NCBI RefSeq assembly: GCF_007859715.1
Contig: NZ_SJPG01000001.1
Coordinates: 6,280,001-6,344,000 of the forward strand
Direction: 5' to 3'
DNA: 64,000 bases
From: Rubinisphaera italica
GTDB lineage: Bacteria; Planctomycetota; Planctomycetia; Planctomycetales; Planctomycetaceae
Part shown: piece by piece, positions 23,641 to 32,875 of the stretch
Layout: every line of letters begins with the position of its first letter
Position numbering within the stretch: the first letter of the stretch is position 1
Position numbers and translations under genes: made by a program
The notes under the pieces: generated by a model
Databases searched by the model: none
Seen by the model: only the letters and a program-made list of their open reading frames with translations
What the model was told of the DNA's origin: nothing

Positions 23641-24645
23641 TTACCGAGTGAGCACAAGTCGATACCGAGGCGACCCGTTTCGCAGCTTCTCAAAGGCATC
23701 ATTGATGTCCGACATTTTAGAAACTTCAGTCATGGGAGCAATGTCGTGCCGGGCGCAGAATTCCAGCATTTTTTGAGTCGTTGCGATACTTCCGAGTGGG
23801 GAACTCTTCAGCGACTTCTGTCCCATAATCATCGGAAAGACGGTCGCTTCCACTTTCGGAGCCGCTCCAACCGTATGCAATACGCCTTTAGGGGCGAGTG
23901 TGGCAATATAGTCGTCCCAGGGTAGCATCGCATTAGTCGTATTGAGAACCATATCGAATTTGCTTTGCACATCCTCAAAAGGCTCATCCTCGTCAGTCGC
24001 AATGTACTCATGAGCTCCCAGTTCACGGGCCTCTTCCTCTTTATCCCGACTGCGGGAAATCGCCGTCACTTCACAGCCCCATGCATTCAGAAACTGTAAT
24101 GCCATATGACCGAGACCACCAATCCCCACCACAGCCACCTTCGACATCGGTGAAATGTCATTCTGAACCAGCGGATTAAAAACCGTAATCCCACCACACA
24201 GCAGTGGACCAGCCGTGATCGGATTCAGTTCATCCGGCAATTTCACGGCCCATCCCCAATGACACCGCACCTTATCGGCGAAGCCGCCATGCTGATGCGT
24301 AATCGTCCCTTCAATCGTAGGACACAAATTCTGATCCCCCGACAGGCAAGGCTGACAATGCATACAGGATCGCGAATTCCAGCCGAGTCCAACCAGATCC
24401 CCAATTTCCAAAGCCGGAACATGCTCTCCCTTCGCCGCCACTTTGCCAATCACCTCATGCCCACCGACAAACGGATACTGCGTCAGATCCCATTCATTAT
24501 CGAGCATCGACAGATCGCTGTGACAAATCCCGCACGAGATCACTTCAATATCAACATCATCCGGCCCAATCTCCGGCAACTCATATTCATAAGCCTCAAA
24601 CGGCCCCTTAGCTTCCCTGGCGGCATAGGCTTTTACAGTCGTCAT
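23641..24645 (-). CDS. Zinc-dependent alcohol/aldehyde dehydrogenase (CAD family)
   Basis: A 334-aa medium-chain dehydrogenase close in pattern to NADPH-dependent YahK/cinnamyl-alcohol types. Catalytic zinc ligands are in 'CGICHSDL' (Cys38/Cys41-His42 region) and 'GGHE' (His63-Glu64). The structural zinc set is Cys94, Cys97, Cys100 and Cys108. The cofactor motif is 'VVGIGGLGHMA' (173-182). It reduces aldehydes or oxidises alcohols; substrate unknown. AAGGAG sits 6 nt before the second of two adjacent ATGs, so the start is 24645. The gene stands alone; the 270-bp gap upstream shows no other gene. Confidence 0.9.
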   Translation of the reverse strand: MTTVKAYAAREAKGPFEAYEYELPEIGPDDVDIEVISCGICHSDLSMLDNEWDLTQYPFVGGHEVIGKVAAKGEHVPALEIGDLVGLGWNSRSCMHCQPCLSGDQNLCPTIEGTITHQHGGFADKVRCHWGWAVKLPDELNPITAGPLLCGGITVFNPLVQNDISPMSKVAVVGIGGLGHMALQFLNAWGCEVTAISRSRDKEEEARELGAHEYIATDEDEPFEDVQSKFDMVLNTTNAMLPWDDYIATLAPKGVLHTVGAAPKVEATVFPMIMGQKSLKSSPLGSIATTQKMLEFCARHDIAPMTEVSKMSDINDAFEKLRNGSPRYRLVLTR

Positions 24646-24915
24646 CATCAACTCCTTCTCGAATTTGAAACAGGCATTCAAATATTAGTAGAACTCGCGA
24701 TTGATTTTACAATGAGAAGGCTCAGGGAGAAGGCCCAGGGACATTGACAGTCAAGTGGCAGAATTAAAAACATGAAAGGGCAATAGGCCAAAAAACTGCA
24801 TTTTCCTGTTTTTCAGAATAACCCCTGTCCCTTACCCAGCTTAACTTTCGCTTTTCAAATATCCCAGGAGGGTCACACAAAACAACTTAATCCACCAGAA
24901 ACAAGGGTCAACAAG

Positions 24916-25323
24916 ATGTCCGGCATTACCAACAAATTCGTCCTCGCCACTTTCGCAGCATTCCTGGCAATGGGAACCGTTACCACGACGACATTTGCAG
25001 AAACGCAAAAACTGATCATCACTCCTCAGAATCCCTCAGGGGCCAGGCTCGGCATCAGCGGAAAATATACCTATAAAGATGGCGTCGAAGGCGTGCTCGT
25101 TTATCGCGACAACAGCAAACGGACTCTGCGAGTTGTGCTCCCGAATGGCAAGACTGTGAATGCAAAATTCCGTGTCGGCTACGACATCATCACCTCCATC
25201 AACGGCATGCAGGTCTTCAATGCCCGGGACGTTCTCAATGCCCTGCACTACGGCACCAACTCACTCGAAGTCTACGACAGCTACTCAAAATCCTGGCACT
25301 CCGCCCGAGTCACAATTCGATAG
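24916..25323 (+). CDS. Exported protein with a degenerate PDZ-like domain
   Basis: A 135-aa protein. Residues 1-30 are a signal peptide ending 'TTTTFAE'. The mature part has 'NPSGARLGISGKY' and 'VGYDIITSINGMQVFNARDVLNALHYGTNSLEVYD'. The last segment reads like the PDZ element G-D-x-I-x-x-h-n-G-x-x-h-x-x-x-x-D-h-x-x-h-L, with Tyr for the usual Asp after Gly. It is likely periplasmic and a peptide-binding or scaffolding module. There are no close gene neighbours on the same strand. Confidence 0.65.
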   Translation: MSGITNKFVLATFAAFLAMGTVTTTTFAETQKLIITPQNPSGARLGISGKYTYKDGVEGVLVYRDNSKRTLRVVLPNGKTVNAKFRVGYDIITSINGMQVFNARDVLNALHYGTNSLEVYDSYSKSWHSARVTIR

Positions 25324-25664
25324 TGCATTTCTGGAGCATATTCAAAAATCACCTGCAGCATACGGCAGGAGCAAACTCAATGTTTTGCGGTCATTGGAGT
25401 CCAAGCGACTGCAGAAACCATTTGAAAATGGTCTAATTGCAGTGTGCCTTCGCATGTATGCTTTTGCTCTGAAACAAAATGTATGCACAGGATCAACGCA
25501 GAAAATTAATTTTGCAAATGCTCCAGTTTTTGCGATCCGTCAAAAACAAGTCGACAAACCGATCGAGAATAAGATCGGCCAGGTAAGCGTCGTAAACCAC
25601 ACCATACGACTGGCCCCAACTGTCATGTCCACACTAGAGAATTGATCCACTAAAACTTCGGGTG

Positions 25665-25741
25665 GGTGTGCCACTGGCTTCGTCAGTACTAATCACGACT
25701 ATTACTGAAGTCACGATGCATTGGCAAAGCCAGTGGTACCC
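25665..25741. repeat. Inverted repeat, family E (CCACTGGCTT)
   Basis: CCACTGGCTT (25671-25680) and AAGCCAGTGG (25727-25736) are perfect 10-bp arms, extended outwards imperfectly to 25665 and 25741. The TGCCACTGGCTT sequence is familiar to me as an interspersed repeat in planctomycete genomes. It may be a small non-autonomous mobile element. Confidence 0.6.
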
Positions 25742-25786
25742 TGTTTATTTTCTGGGATAGAGCACATATCTGGACTCGACCAGCCC

Positions 25787-25813
25787 AAAAAAATACCCAC
25801 GGCGAGCGTGGGT
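25787..25813 (-). terminator. Terminator of the ThuA-like/transporter operon
   Basis: ACCCACG (25795-25801) pairs with CGTGGGT (25807-25813). Seven A on the plus strand just before give the U-tract on the minus strand. Confidence 0.85.
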
Positions 25814-25832
25814 GTGGTTGCGAGTTGAATGA

Positions 25833-26729
25833 TTATTCTTTGGCGGCTGCTTTGGCTTTTTCTTCCTCAGCCGCAGAGACTTCCGGGTTGGGTTCGGTGG
25901 AACCTTCCAGTCCGCCTCGCATCCACTTGACGGCGTTTTCGACCGATTTGAGAAAGGCTGCGTTGGTCCAGGTTTCGTCGCGGTGGCCGAGATTGTTGAA
26001 GTAGACTTTGCCATCGCCCCAGCTTTTCACCCAGGCAACCGGCACATGATACGGCTTGCTCGGTTTGCAGTTGGCCATGTCGAGAGACATCAGCACACGG
26101 ACTTTTTCCGGCTGCCAGTTGACATACTGATAAATCTCATCCTGATGCACAAAGACTTTTCCGAATGGTTGCATGACAGGATGCTCGGGATCGTGAACAG
26201 TCATGGTGACAGTAGTGCCAGCTCCCCAGGGATGGCCGTTGAAGGTGCCGCCGCACATGTCCCAGTACCAGCGGAATTCTTCATTCTTCTTGGGATCATT
26301 AGTACGATAGGTATCGGCAGCAGAGTGGAAACCGATGAAGCCGTGGCCTTTTTGCTTTAACCAGTCGTTGATGAAATAGTCACGATCCTCAGGAGCAATC
26401 GGCAGTTCGCCCGTCGTATAGAACATAACGATATCGTACTTTTCCAGATTCTCCTTCGTGAAATCGGCAGCACTGTTCTGAGTGCAATCGACATCAAACA
26501 GACCGGTTTTCTGGCCGAGCTGAATCATGGCAACTTCGGCGGTGGCGAGTTTTCCGTCATTGCGTCGTACCGAGCCGTGGGTGAATCCCTTGCTTTCAGT
26601 CAGCATCAGGATTTTGGTTTTCGGGATTTCCTTGGCTTGCACCGGAGCGGTCCAGGAAATTGCCAAAACAAAAAACAGAGCCAGAATGCTCAGTGGAATC
26701 TCGGGTTTCATCATGTTGGTTTCTTTCAT
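25833..26729 (-). CDS. ThuA-like domain exported protein
   Basis: A 298-aa protein with a signal peptide (hydrophobic core 'LSILALFFVLAISWTAPVQA'). The ThuA-like fold is shown by 'KTKILMLTESKGFTHGSV', 'LEKYDIVMFYTTGELPI', 'GHGFIGFHSAADTYR', 'YWDMCGGTFNGHPW', 'HPVMQPFGKVFVHQDEIYQY', 'PVAWVKSWGDGKVYFNNLGHRDETW' and 'LKSVENAVKWMRGG'. ThuA relatives are glutamine-amidotransferase-like proteins tied to sugar use and are abundant in planctomycetes. The tail is rich in A, E and K. Its ATG overlaps the transporter stop (ATGA), so the two are coupled. Confidence 0.9.
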   Translation of the reverse strand: MKETNMMKPEIPLSILALFFVLAISWTAPVQAKEIPKTKILMLTESKGFTHGSVRRNDGKLATAEVAMIQLGQKTGLFDVDCTQNSAADFTKENLEKYDIVMFYTTGELPIAPEDRDYFINDWLKQKGHGFIGFHSAADTYRTNDPKKNEEFRWYWDMCGGTFNGHPWGAGTTVTMTVHDPEHPVMQPFGKVFVHQDEIYQYVNWQPEKVRVLMSLDMANCKPSKPYHVPVAWVKSWGDGKVYFNNLGHRDETWTNAAFLKSVENAVKWMRGGLEGSTEPNPEVSAAEEEKAKAAAKE

Positions 26730-27724
26730 TTTAAGTCTGTCGAAATCGATTCGGCAGCATTGGAATGTGTGGGCTGAGGCGACGTCTTCGCATCGATATC
26801 AGAACATGTTTGCCGGAACTTGGCAATCATGACCGTATCGATAATCAATTGCAGGGCATGAAAAATCAGTGGAGGAATAATTGCTAGGGGAGAAATTCCA
26901 GTCGCGAGGAGAATAGGAGAAGTCGTTAGATCGATGGCGATGGCCAGTGTTTTCTGGCTCCCGGAAAAGGCAACGCCAATTGCATCTTCACAGTTTCCTC
27001 GCAGCAGACGTGTGAGCCCCCAGCCACTCCAGAGACCGACGCCGTGAATGAATCCGCATAACACGATGACCAGTGATATCTGTTGCAGCGATATATTTCC
27101 CGACTGTTCCTGAAAGATCGGACCGGTGCGGATGGCACTGATCATAATGATGATCAGAATGCCGATCTGCGAAAGCATGCTGATGGAGACTTTGTGAGCA
27201 TCGGCATTTTTTCCGACAACTGGTATTGCCCGCAGTATCTGAGCCAGCCCCATCGGCAAAACTGCCACAATTAACAGCCGAGACATTAAAGACCAGATAT
27301 CGATGGGCAGAGTTTGCCCGAGCGTCAGTCCGAGCCAGAAGGGGATCGTCAGAAAACAAAAGGCATTTCCCAGAAGTGTGGCCATAAGAGGGATCGCATC
27401 ATTCCCGCCCGCTTTTCGTGTCCAGACGGCAGCTGAAGCGAGAGTCGTCGGCACGGCAGACATGATTAATAGGCCAGCCGAGAAGGGCTTCAGCGAAAAC
27501 AGCAGGACCACTCCCCAGGTAATGAGTGGAAGGATGACAATGCTGACTAATATCGCCAGTATAATCGATGTCGGCTGCGAAGCGGTTTCCCAGAGTTTCC
27601 CCGTCGGCAACGTGATGGACATGCCAAAGAGAATGAAGAAGACCAGATAGCCGGTATTCACATATTGGCCGACGGATTCGCTCAATCCCGGCACCGACTG
27701 CCCCAGCAAACCTCCGACCGGCAA
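26726..27724 (-). CDS. SBF-like (bile acid:sodium symporter family) transporter, start uncertain
   Basis: The called TTG at 27724 gives 332 aa with about nine membrane helices, of the YfeH-type SBF-like group: 'GYLVFFILFGMSITLPTGKLWETA', 'LLIMSAVPTTLASAAVWTRKAGGNDAIPLMATLLGNAFCFLTIP', 'DAIGVAFSGSQKTLAIAI' and 'IIPPLIFHALQLIIDTV'. The frame stays open upstream to a stop at 27785-27787 and encodes 'LIKQFFLRQWFLITLFILLP', which looks like the missing first helix, but has no ATG, GTG or TTG. Either a rare start codon is used or the 5' end is damaged. It is coupled to the ThuA-like gene. Confidence 0.75.
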   Translation of the reverse strand: MPVGGLLGQSVPGLSESVGQYVNTGYLVFFILFGMSITLPTGKLWETASQPTSIILAILVSIVILPLITWGVVLLFSLKPFSAGLLIMSAVPTTLASAAVWTRKAGGNDAIPLMATLLGNAFCFLTIPFWLGLTLGQTLPIDIWSLMSRLLIVAVLPMGLAQILRAIPVVGKNADAHKVSISMLSQIGILIIIMISAIRTGPIFQEQSGNISLQQISLVIVLCGFIHGVGLWSGWGLTRLLRGNCEDAIGVAFSGSQKTLAIAIDLTTSPILLATGISPLAIIPPLIFHALQLIIDTVMIAKFRQTCSDIDAKTSPQPTHSNAAESISTDLK

Positions 27725-27847
27725 CAGAATAAACAGAGTGATCAGAAACCATTGACGAAGAAAAAACTGCTTGATGAGACGACCTTAACTTTATGAACCT
27801 GCATGGATGAGTAGATCCAGTCAAATTTAAGAGTCACGTCATTAAGA

Positions 27848-27875
27848 TACAAGCACGAAGCGCAAGCGAGTGAGT
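27848..27875. repeat. Repeat family B, single arm (ACAAGCACGAAGCGCAAGCG)
   Basis: The arm TACAAGCACGAAGCGCAAGC continuing GAGTGAGT also occurs, in both orientations as a hairpin, at 53559-53630. Here only one arm is present, between the transporter and lipoprotein genes. Confidence 0.65.
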
Positions 27876-27892
27876 TGAATGGCCGATAATAA

Positions 27893-29596
27893 TTAAGGGG
27901 CCTGCCAGTGTTGAAGATCAATCTCCTTGCGGACATCCATCGAGGCTGGAAACTCCGACTGTTTCAGGATTTCCACTGCTTCTGCAGGCTTGTCATTTTT
28001 GGCCAGGGCTTCTGCCTGAAGTTGGCGAGCAGAATTGGCCCAGCGACCATTGGGATAGCGGGCGACATAATTCTGTAACGTATCTGCAGCGGCTCGATAG
28101 CCCTGACTTTCATACTGAGAAATCGCACTCCAGTACTGGGCATCCTCGGCTTGGAGAAATCGCATCAGGTTTTCAAATTGAACAGCCGCCCCTGTGCCTG
28201 TCACACTGAATTGCAAACGGATGCGAATATAAGTTCGCAAGGCTTCTGTTTCATTCCCCAGCAACTGTTGCAAGCGCGCCTTGAGCATTTGCCGCTCCAT
28301 GCTGACTTTGTAAGTCTTTTCCTCATTCTGATCTTCATTCGCACGGACGGAGCGAACTTCTTTCATCAATGTCGCGTGCGAAAGCTCTCGAAGTGTTAAA
28401 GCCTCTTCACTGGCAAGAAGCGATTGCTGATACATGTTGTGCGGATAACTCCAGAATGTCAGCTTCCTCTCCCCCAGAATCGGTTTGAGCCGAGAAGTAA
28501 CCCGTTCCCCCAATCCGACTCCATTTGCATCATCCCCCTCGAGAGGTTGATAAATTGTGCAGGCCATTTCTCCGGCAAACTCAATCTGCAAGGCTTCCAT
28601 TCTTCGAGAAGTCGACAGCATGGCATAAGGCAGAAAAACGTCTGCGGTCTTCCAGTCAATAGCCTGCATTTGTTGAATTGGAGAGCCTTCCGGGAATGTC
28701 ACACCCGGAAAAGTATTAAACAGCGAGTTAAAATCCTTTGAGAGAGCCGAGGCAGCCCACAACTGATTCGCATCCTCAGCATTTGCCTGAAATTCAATCG
28801 CCAGTTCCGGACAAAAAGCCAACAGCTGATCGTCAATCAAGACAAAGAGAATAGCTGGTGAAGACGCTTTTGCATCTGCAGATTCAGGAGGCATCATGAC
28901 CAGGGAATCGAGATTGAGTTGTTCGAGCAGGGTTGCAAACACCCAGATTCGATCCTGAGGCAATCCCCGCCCCGCCAGAATCACATCCTGCAATGTTCGA
29001 GGGATGGTTGTCGGGTCGAGTTGGCTGAGTCTCTCTTGAGTAATCAAATCAGTAGCTGCCAGTCGAGGATCAATCAACTGTTGATCGAGCGTGATGTTCC
29101 GGCAGGTGTACTCAAAGATCGCTCGGATCTTTTCCAGATCCGTGGGGGAATTCTGGACAACATGCTCAACAACTTTCCGAATCAAAAGTTGATCGCGGAG
29201 ATAAAGGACATCGCCCAGCGATACCGAATCGCTATTTAAACTTGCGATAAACTCCGGTTCTGTCTGAGGCATGAATAACGGATTGGCAACATCTCGTTGT
29301 GTCTTCGACAAGTCGGCACAACTCCCAAACCACTGATTGAGAATCACCACTGCAGCTTGCAACTCGCTGTTGATATTCTCTGCACTTGGCTGCAGGATCT
29401 GATAAACTTTATCGAGATTCGCCTTACAGATTCTTCGCTTTTCAAGATTCTCTCGAGCAGAGATCGCATCGACTTTCTTGCCCTCTTTTTTCTCCAAATT
29501 TTCAGAGGAATTGCCACCATTGCAGCCTGCTGAAATCAGCCCTGCCGTCAGAAGGAGAGTACAAGAAATCAAAGTTTGAATTCGACAAATTGTCAT
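27893..29596 (-). CDS. Lipoprotein with transglutaminase-like and TPR-like regions
   Basis: A 567-aa lipoprotein: 'LISAGC' places the lipidated Cys at 25. Residues ~150-260 have the look of the non-catalytic bacterial transglutaminase-like fold ('DLEKIRAIFEYTCRNITLD' and 'GRGLPQDRIWVFATLLEQLNLDSLVM'), though the catalytic triad is not evident. The C-terminal 110 residues resemble outer-membrane-associated TPRs ('YWSAISQYESQGYRAAADTLQNYVARYPNGRWANSARQLQAEAL'). It probably sits on the periplasmic face of a membrane and may organise other proteins. The start is the only ATG giving the signal peptide. Confidence 0.7.
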   Translation of the reverse strand: MTICRIQTLISCTLLLTAGLISAGCNGGNSSENLEKKEGKKVDAISARENLEKRRICKANLDKVYQILQPSAENINSELQAAVVILNQWFGSCADLSKTQRDVANPLFMPQTEPEFIASLNSDSVSLGDVLYLRDQLLIRKVVEHVVQNSPTDLEKIRAIFEYTCRNITLDQQLIDPRLAATDLITQERLSQLDPTTIPRTLQDVILAGRGLPQDRIWVFATLLEQLNLDSLVMMPPESADAKASSPAILFVLIDDQLLAFCPELAIEFQANAEDANQLWAASALSKDFNSLFNTFPGVTFPEGSPIQQMQAIDWKTADVFLPYAMLSTSRRMEALQIEFAGEMACTIYQPLEGDDANGVGLGERVTSRLKPILGERKLTFWSYPHNMYQQSLLASEEALTLRELSHATLMKEVRSVRANEDQNEEKTYKVSMERQMLKARLQQLLGNETEALRTYIRIRLQFSVTGTGAAVQFENLMRFLQAEDAQYWSAISQYESQGYRAAADTLQNYVARYPNGRWANSARQLQAEALAKNDKPAEAVEILKQSEFPASMDVRKEIDLQHWQAP

Positions 29597-29646
29597 CGTC
29601 AGGTGTCAACTCGAAAAAAGTGATAGTAAATTTGGGATGAAAGTCC

Positions 29647-29714
29647 GTAGGTCAGGAAATGCCTGACAGAATAATTATCAATGGTCCATCACGTCAGACA
29701 CAGCCTGACTTACA
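29647..29714. repeat. Repeat family D (GTAGGTCAGGNNNNGCCTGAC)
   Basis: GTAGGTCAGGAAATGCCTGAC at 29647-29667 is followed by an opposed copy around CAGCCTGACTTACAG at 29702-29714. It reaches into the last codons of kdsA. A second copy is at 36192-36213. Confidence 0.6.
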
Positions 29715-30552
29715 GATTCCCCCAGCCATTGACCAGTACGCGAATTTCGATCAATTGTTGGAGAATTTTCCTCAAATCCTTGAGGGGAATCATGTTTGGA
29801 CCATCGCTGGGAGATTGTTCGGGATCGGGATGGGTTTCCATGAATACGGCATCGGCTCCGGCTGCGACAGCCGCTCGAGCTAAATAGGGAACCATCGCCC
29901 GATTTCCGCCGGTGGTCTTCCCGCCGGGACGTTGCACGCTGTGAGTGGCATCAAAAACGACGGGGCAACCCAGACTTTGCATCAGCGGTATGGCCTGCAT
30001 GTCGTTGACGAGATGTCCATAGCCAAACGTGGTCCCCCGTTCAGTCAACAAGACATTCTCCTGCCCAGATTCCCGGCATTTATTGACAACATGCTTGATG
30101 TCCTCTGGAGCGATAAACTGGGGCTTTTTGACATTAATCACACCGCCATTGTCTCGCGTCGCCTCGGCTGCCGCTTGAATGAGGTCGGTTTGCCTGGCCA
30201 GAAAAGCTGGAATCTGGAGAATCTGACAGACTTTCGCAGCAGGAGCCGCCTGTTCCGGGAGATGAATATCGGTCGTTGTCTGGAAGCCGATTTGATCGGT
30301 GACTGATTGCAGGATCCGCAATCCTTCTTCAAGGCCGGGACCTCGAAAACTGTCGATGCTGGTCCGGTTCGCCTTATCGAAACTCGCTTTAAAGACGACA
30401 TTGATCCCCAGGTCATCAGAAATCTTGCGGATTTCTTCTGCCGTATTGAGCAGTGAATCCTGAGATTCAATGACGCATGGCCCCAGAATAAACAATAATG
30501 GCTCGCCGCGACCGCAACGGAATTTTCCCAGCGAAACTGAATTCTCAGACAT
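29710..30552 (-). CDS. kdsA: 2-dehydro-3-deoxyphosphooctonate aldolase (KDO-8-phosphate synthase)
   Basis: A 280-aa enzyme that joins phosphoenolpyruvate and arabinose-5-phosphate to make KDO-8-phosphate, a lipopolysaccharide core precursor. Diagnostic segments: '[22 protein letters not shown]', '[14 protein letters not shown]', '[11 protein letters not shown]', '[33 protein letters not shown]', 'VNVKKPQF'-type '[14 protein letters not shown]', '[18 protein letters not shown]', '[20 protein letters not shown]' and '[19 protein letters not shown]'. Length matches the family. It is cytoplasmic. No other KDO gene is adjacent in this window. Confidence 0.95.
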   Translation of the reverse strand: MSENSVSLGKFRCGRGEPLLFILGPCVIESQDSLLNTAEEIRKISDDLGINVVFKASFDKANRTSIDSFRGPGLEEGLRILQSVTDQIGFQTTTDIHLPEQAAPAAKVCQILQIPAFLARQTDLIQAAAEATRDNGGVINVKKPQFIAPEDIKHVVNKCRESGQENVLLTERGTTFGYGHLVNDMQAIPLMQSLGCPVVFDATHSVQRPGGKTTGGNRAMVPYLARAAVAAGADAVFMETHPDPEQSPSDGPNMIPLKDLRKILQQLIEIRVLVNGWGNL

Positions 30553-30676
30553 GAACCGCCCGATTTTTAGGATAAAATGATTCTCTGACAGACTGGCAGC
30601 TCACAGTGCCACAACTCAGGAAATCATTTTAACCACTCCGACGGGCTACGCAAAGAAACATCCTTCCTGCAACAGA

Positions 30677-32317
30677 TTAAGCGGCTTTATTGCGTTGTTG
30701 GTCCCGATGCATTTTACGCAATCGGCGGCGTTCCTTCTTACTAAGTCCCTTCAGGTCCTGTGAGTCTAATCGATCATCATCTTCATATGACGTGTCAATC
30801 GAGACCGTCTCACGTGGTTTAGCAGCAGTCTTCTCGGGTTTTGAGGCCTGTCTGCCACGTTGTGCAGAATTTTTGTTACCCGTTTCCTGAACGGCTTGTT
30901 CAGGTTCAGAATTCGCCTCAGACTTCACGCGGATTCGGGGTTTTGCCTGCGTTTTATTCGCGGAGGATTCCTCTTTCGTATTGGCAGAGGTCGATTTTGA
31001 GGTATTCGATTTCTGAACTGATGCCCGTGAGGAAGTTGTCTCTTCAGCGATTTTTAATTGAGGTTCAGCACCATCTGAAGAGGTTTGTTCATGTTCAGAG
31101 ATGGATTTCGATTTTTTCCGACCAAATACACCTGAGAAAAGTCCTTTCCGTGGTGCCTTTTCCTCGTTTGGTTCTGAAGCTTCTGTGATTGTGCTTGCAT
31201 CTTCGGTTTTAACAGTCGTTTTTGCCTGTGGTTTCACCGTTTTCCTGGAGACTGTCTCCACCGATTTTTCAACTTTTTTCACGACTTGTTTTCGAGTCGA
31301 CTTCTGAGTGGTCTGCTGAGAGTTCTGATCTTTCGCCTCTTCGGCTGATTCAGAGATGTATCTCTTTTCTGCCGCTTTTTTAGCGATGAGAGCGACACCT
31401 GAAGCCGCTTGGGAAAGTCCGTAGCCACTCTTGTGGCAGGCTTGAATCATTCCCTGAATGATCCAACTTTGTCGCTTTTTGACGGGATCAGAAGTGACAT
31501 ACATCACATAGTGTGTTTGCGAGATGAGAGCAGAGAACATCAGGGTCGGTGTCATAATTGACATTAATGCCGCCACCAACTGCCAGGCTTCTGCATAGCG
31601 GAATTGATCTTCCTGATGGAGAGACCAGGTCGCATACAGATAAGAGAACATCGCAAAACAGCAGCTTACAAAAGAGACCCAACTTCGACGGCAAAACCAC
31701 ATTTCCCGTGTGAAACAACGTGCAGGTTCGATCAACAGTGCAGCTGCAAGGACCATCCAGAGGCACGATTTTAAGAGCGGGATTTCGATACGTGTGTAAC
31801 TGGCAAGAAGTTCAGCCCCAATGGTGTGCAGTTCACATCCGGCTGCAATTCCGAAAATTGCAAACACCCAACCAGACCAGTACCACGACTTGAAGCATCC
31901 ATCAAAATCGCGCACGCTGGCCGAACGAAACCAGCTGATCAACCAGCAGGTTCCTGCACAGGCCAGCAGAATTAAGCCAGTGAAAAAACGCCATGCAAAT
32001 CCCGTTTGCAGGTTCAGTGAAGCCATCAACGGATGGTCTGCAGGTAGTGTGATCCATTGCATTGCAGAGACGACCAAGGCCATTATCAATGGAAATCCAC
32101 AGCAAATCAGCATCACTTGAACGCGACCGTGGGGAAGCAAACTGGCGATGGGCGAACGAGCATCGATGCAGGTTTCGTCGTTGGGGCGATGGATTTTCCA
32201 ATATCCACCAGCCTTTGCGATCGCTGGAGTCGGTTCCGGATGCCCCTCGTTTTCACCGGCCAGCCGGCGACGTCGGCGATCATCGATATTGCGCGAGCCC
32301 GCAAATTTAACACTCAT
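30677..32317 (-). CDS. Membrane protein with long disordered basic/acidic tail, unknown
   Basis: A 546-aa protein. After ~60 soluble residues ('SRNIDDRRRRRLAGENEGHPEP') come about six hydrophobic segments to residue ~270. Residues ~310-546 are low-complexity, dominated by K, S, T, E, Q and A, with repeated 'KKxEKSVETVSRKTVKP'-like blocks, and end with a basic helix 'LSKKERRRLRKMHRDQQRNKAA'. No family is recognised. The tail could bind nucleic acid, ribosomes or membranes. It runs in the same direction as kdsA, 124 bp upstream of it, without overlap. Confidence 0.6.
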   Translation of the reverse strand: MSVKFAGSRNIDDRRRRRLAGENEGHPEPTPAIAKAGGYWKIHRPNDETCIDARSPIASLLPHGRVQVMLICCGFPLIMALVVSAMQWITLPADHPLMASLNLQTGFAWRFFTGLILLACAGTCWLISWFRSASVRDFDGCFKSWYWSGWVFAIFGIAAGCELHTIGAELLASYTRIEIPLLKSCLWMVLAAALLIEPARCFTREMWFCRRSWVSFVSCCFAMFSYLYATWSLHQEDQFRYAEAWQLVAALMSIMTPTLMFSALISQTHYVMYVTSDPVKKRQSWIIQGMIQACHKSGYGLSQAASGVALIAKKAAEKRYISESAEEAKDQNSQQTTQKSTRKQVVKKVEKSVETVSRKTVKPQAKTTVKTEDASTITEASEPNEEKAPRKGLFSGVFGRKKSKSISEHEQTSSDGAEPQLKIAEETTSSRASVQKSNTSKSTSANTKEESSANKTQAKPRIRVKSEANSEPEQAVQETGNKNSAQRGRQASKPEKTAAKPRETVSIDTSYEDDDRLDSQDLKGLSKKERRRLRKMHRDQQRNKAA

Positions 32318-32646
32318 GAGTTCTGACCTTCCCTGGTCACACAGATTCTATCTTCAGATTCTCTAAGCTGTTCAACTCGAACCTGCTACCTTACGGGCAA
32401 ATTTTGCCCCGGAATAAGCAGCAAATGGTGATTGAAAACCTTGCAGAGAATCATGAATTTCAGATTGAGATGAGAATTCGACCGCACGGCGACACCGGCG
32501 CAAGCCTTCCCTGGCTGAATCGAAGTCCATTCTTATCTATCAGATCGTAATCCGAGCCGGCCTCTCTGAAGATCTTCCCCTCTATTGTGATGGTCAGAGT
32601 GGTAAGTCCCACGGATTTTCTACGTAACCGTCAAGCATTAACAGGA

Positions 32647-32659
32647 TGCCACAATGGCA
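32647..32659. promoter_or_regulatory. Palindrome TGCCA-CAA-TGGCA upstream of hsp20
   Basis: Perfect 5-bp arms; the centre is 36 bp from that of the copy at 32683-32695. Two equal palindromes in one promoter region suggest binding of a dimeric regulator. It is not the CIRCE sequence. Confidence 0.5.
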
Positions 32660-32682
32660 CGTTTCGGCTACCTCGCAAAAGG

Positions 32683-32705
32683 TGCCATAATGGCACTGTT
32701 GTGGC
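32683..32705 (+). promoter_or_regulatory. Palindrome TGCCA-TAA-TGGCA overlapping a possible sigma-54 site
   Basis: GTGCCAT-A-ATGGCAC is a perfect 15-bp palindrome (32682-32696). Its right arm begins TGGCAC-N5-TGGC (32691-32705), which keeps the GG and GC doublets of a sigma-54 -24/-12 promoter at the right spacing but deviates at two consensus bases. The hsp20 start is 170 bp downstream. Confidence 0.4.
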
Positions 32706-32875
32706 CGGGCATTAATTGTCAACATGCGACAAAAGACTCTTAAGTGATTGTTATGTAATAAGTTACGCGTCAATCCCCAGGTTGCCATGTCAATTGGCAC
32801 ACGATGTGCACCACCTCAAAGTACTCCCTCCATCGACGAGGGCTAAAAAAAGATTTAATAAAAAGGAGATACGAA

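Larger units (their letters stand above)
25324..25832. other. Intergenic region of about 500 bp
   Basis: No supported gene. It holds the inverted repeat at 25665-25741 and the terminator of the ThuA-like gene at 25787-25813. A small CCTGC/GCAGG hairpin lies near 25352-25369. Confidence 0.6.
32318..32875. other. Intergenic region upstream of the Hsp20 pair
   Basis: About 560 bp between divergent genes, with no supported gene. It holds two TGCCA-N3-TGGCA palindromes (32647-32659 and 32683-32695) and a possible sigma-54 -24/-12 site. Confidence 0.6.

Noticed and set aside
32647..32659. First hsp20 palindrome as a second sigma-54 promoter
   Set aside because: TGGCACG is followed by GGC one base off the required spacing, so only the second palindrome is proposed.
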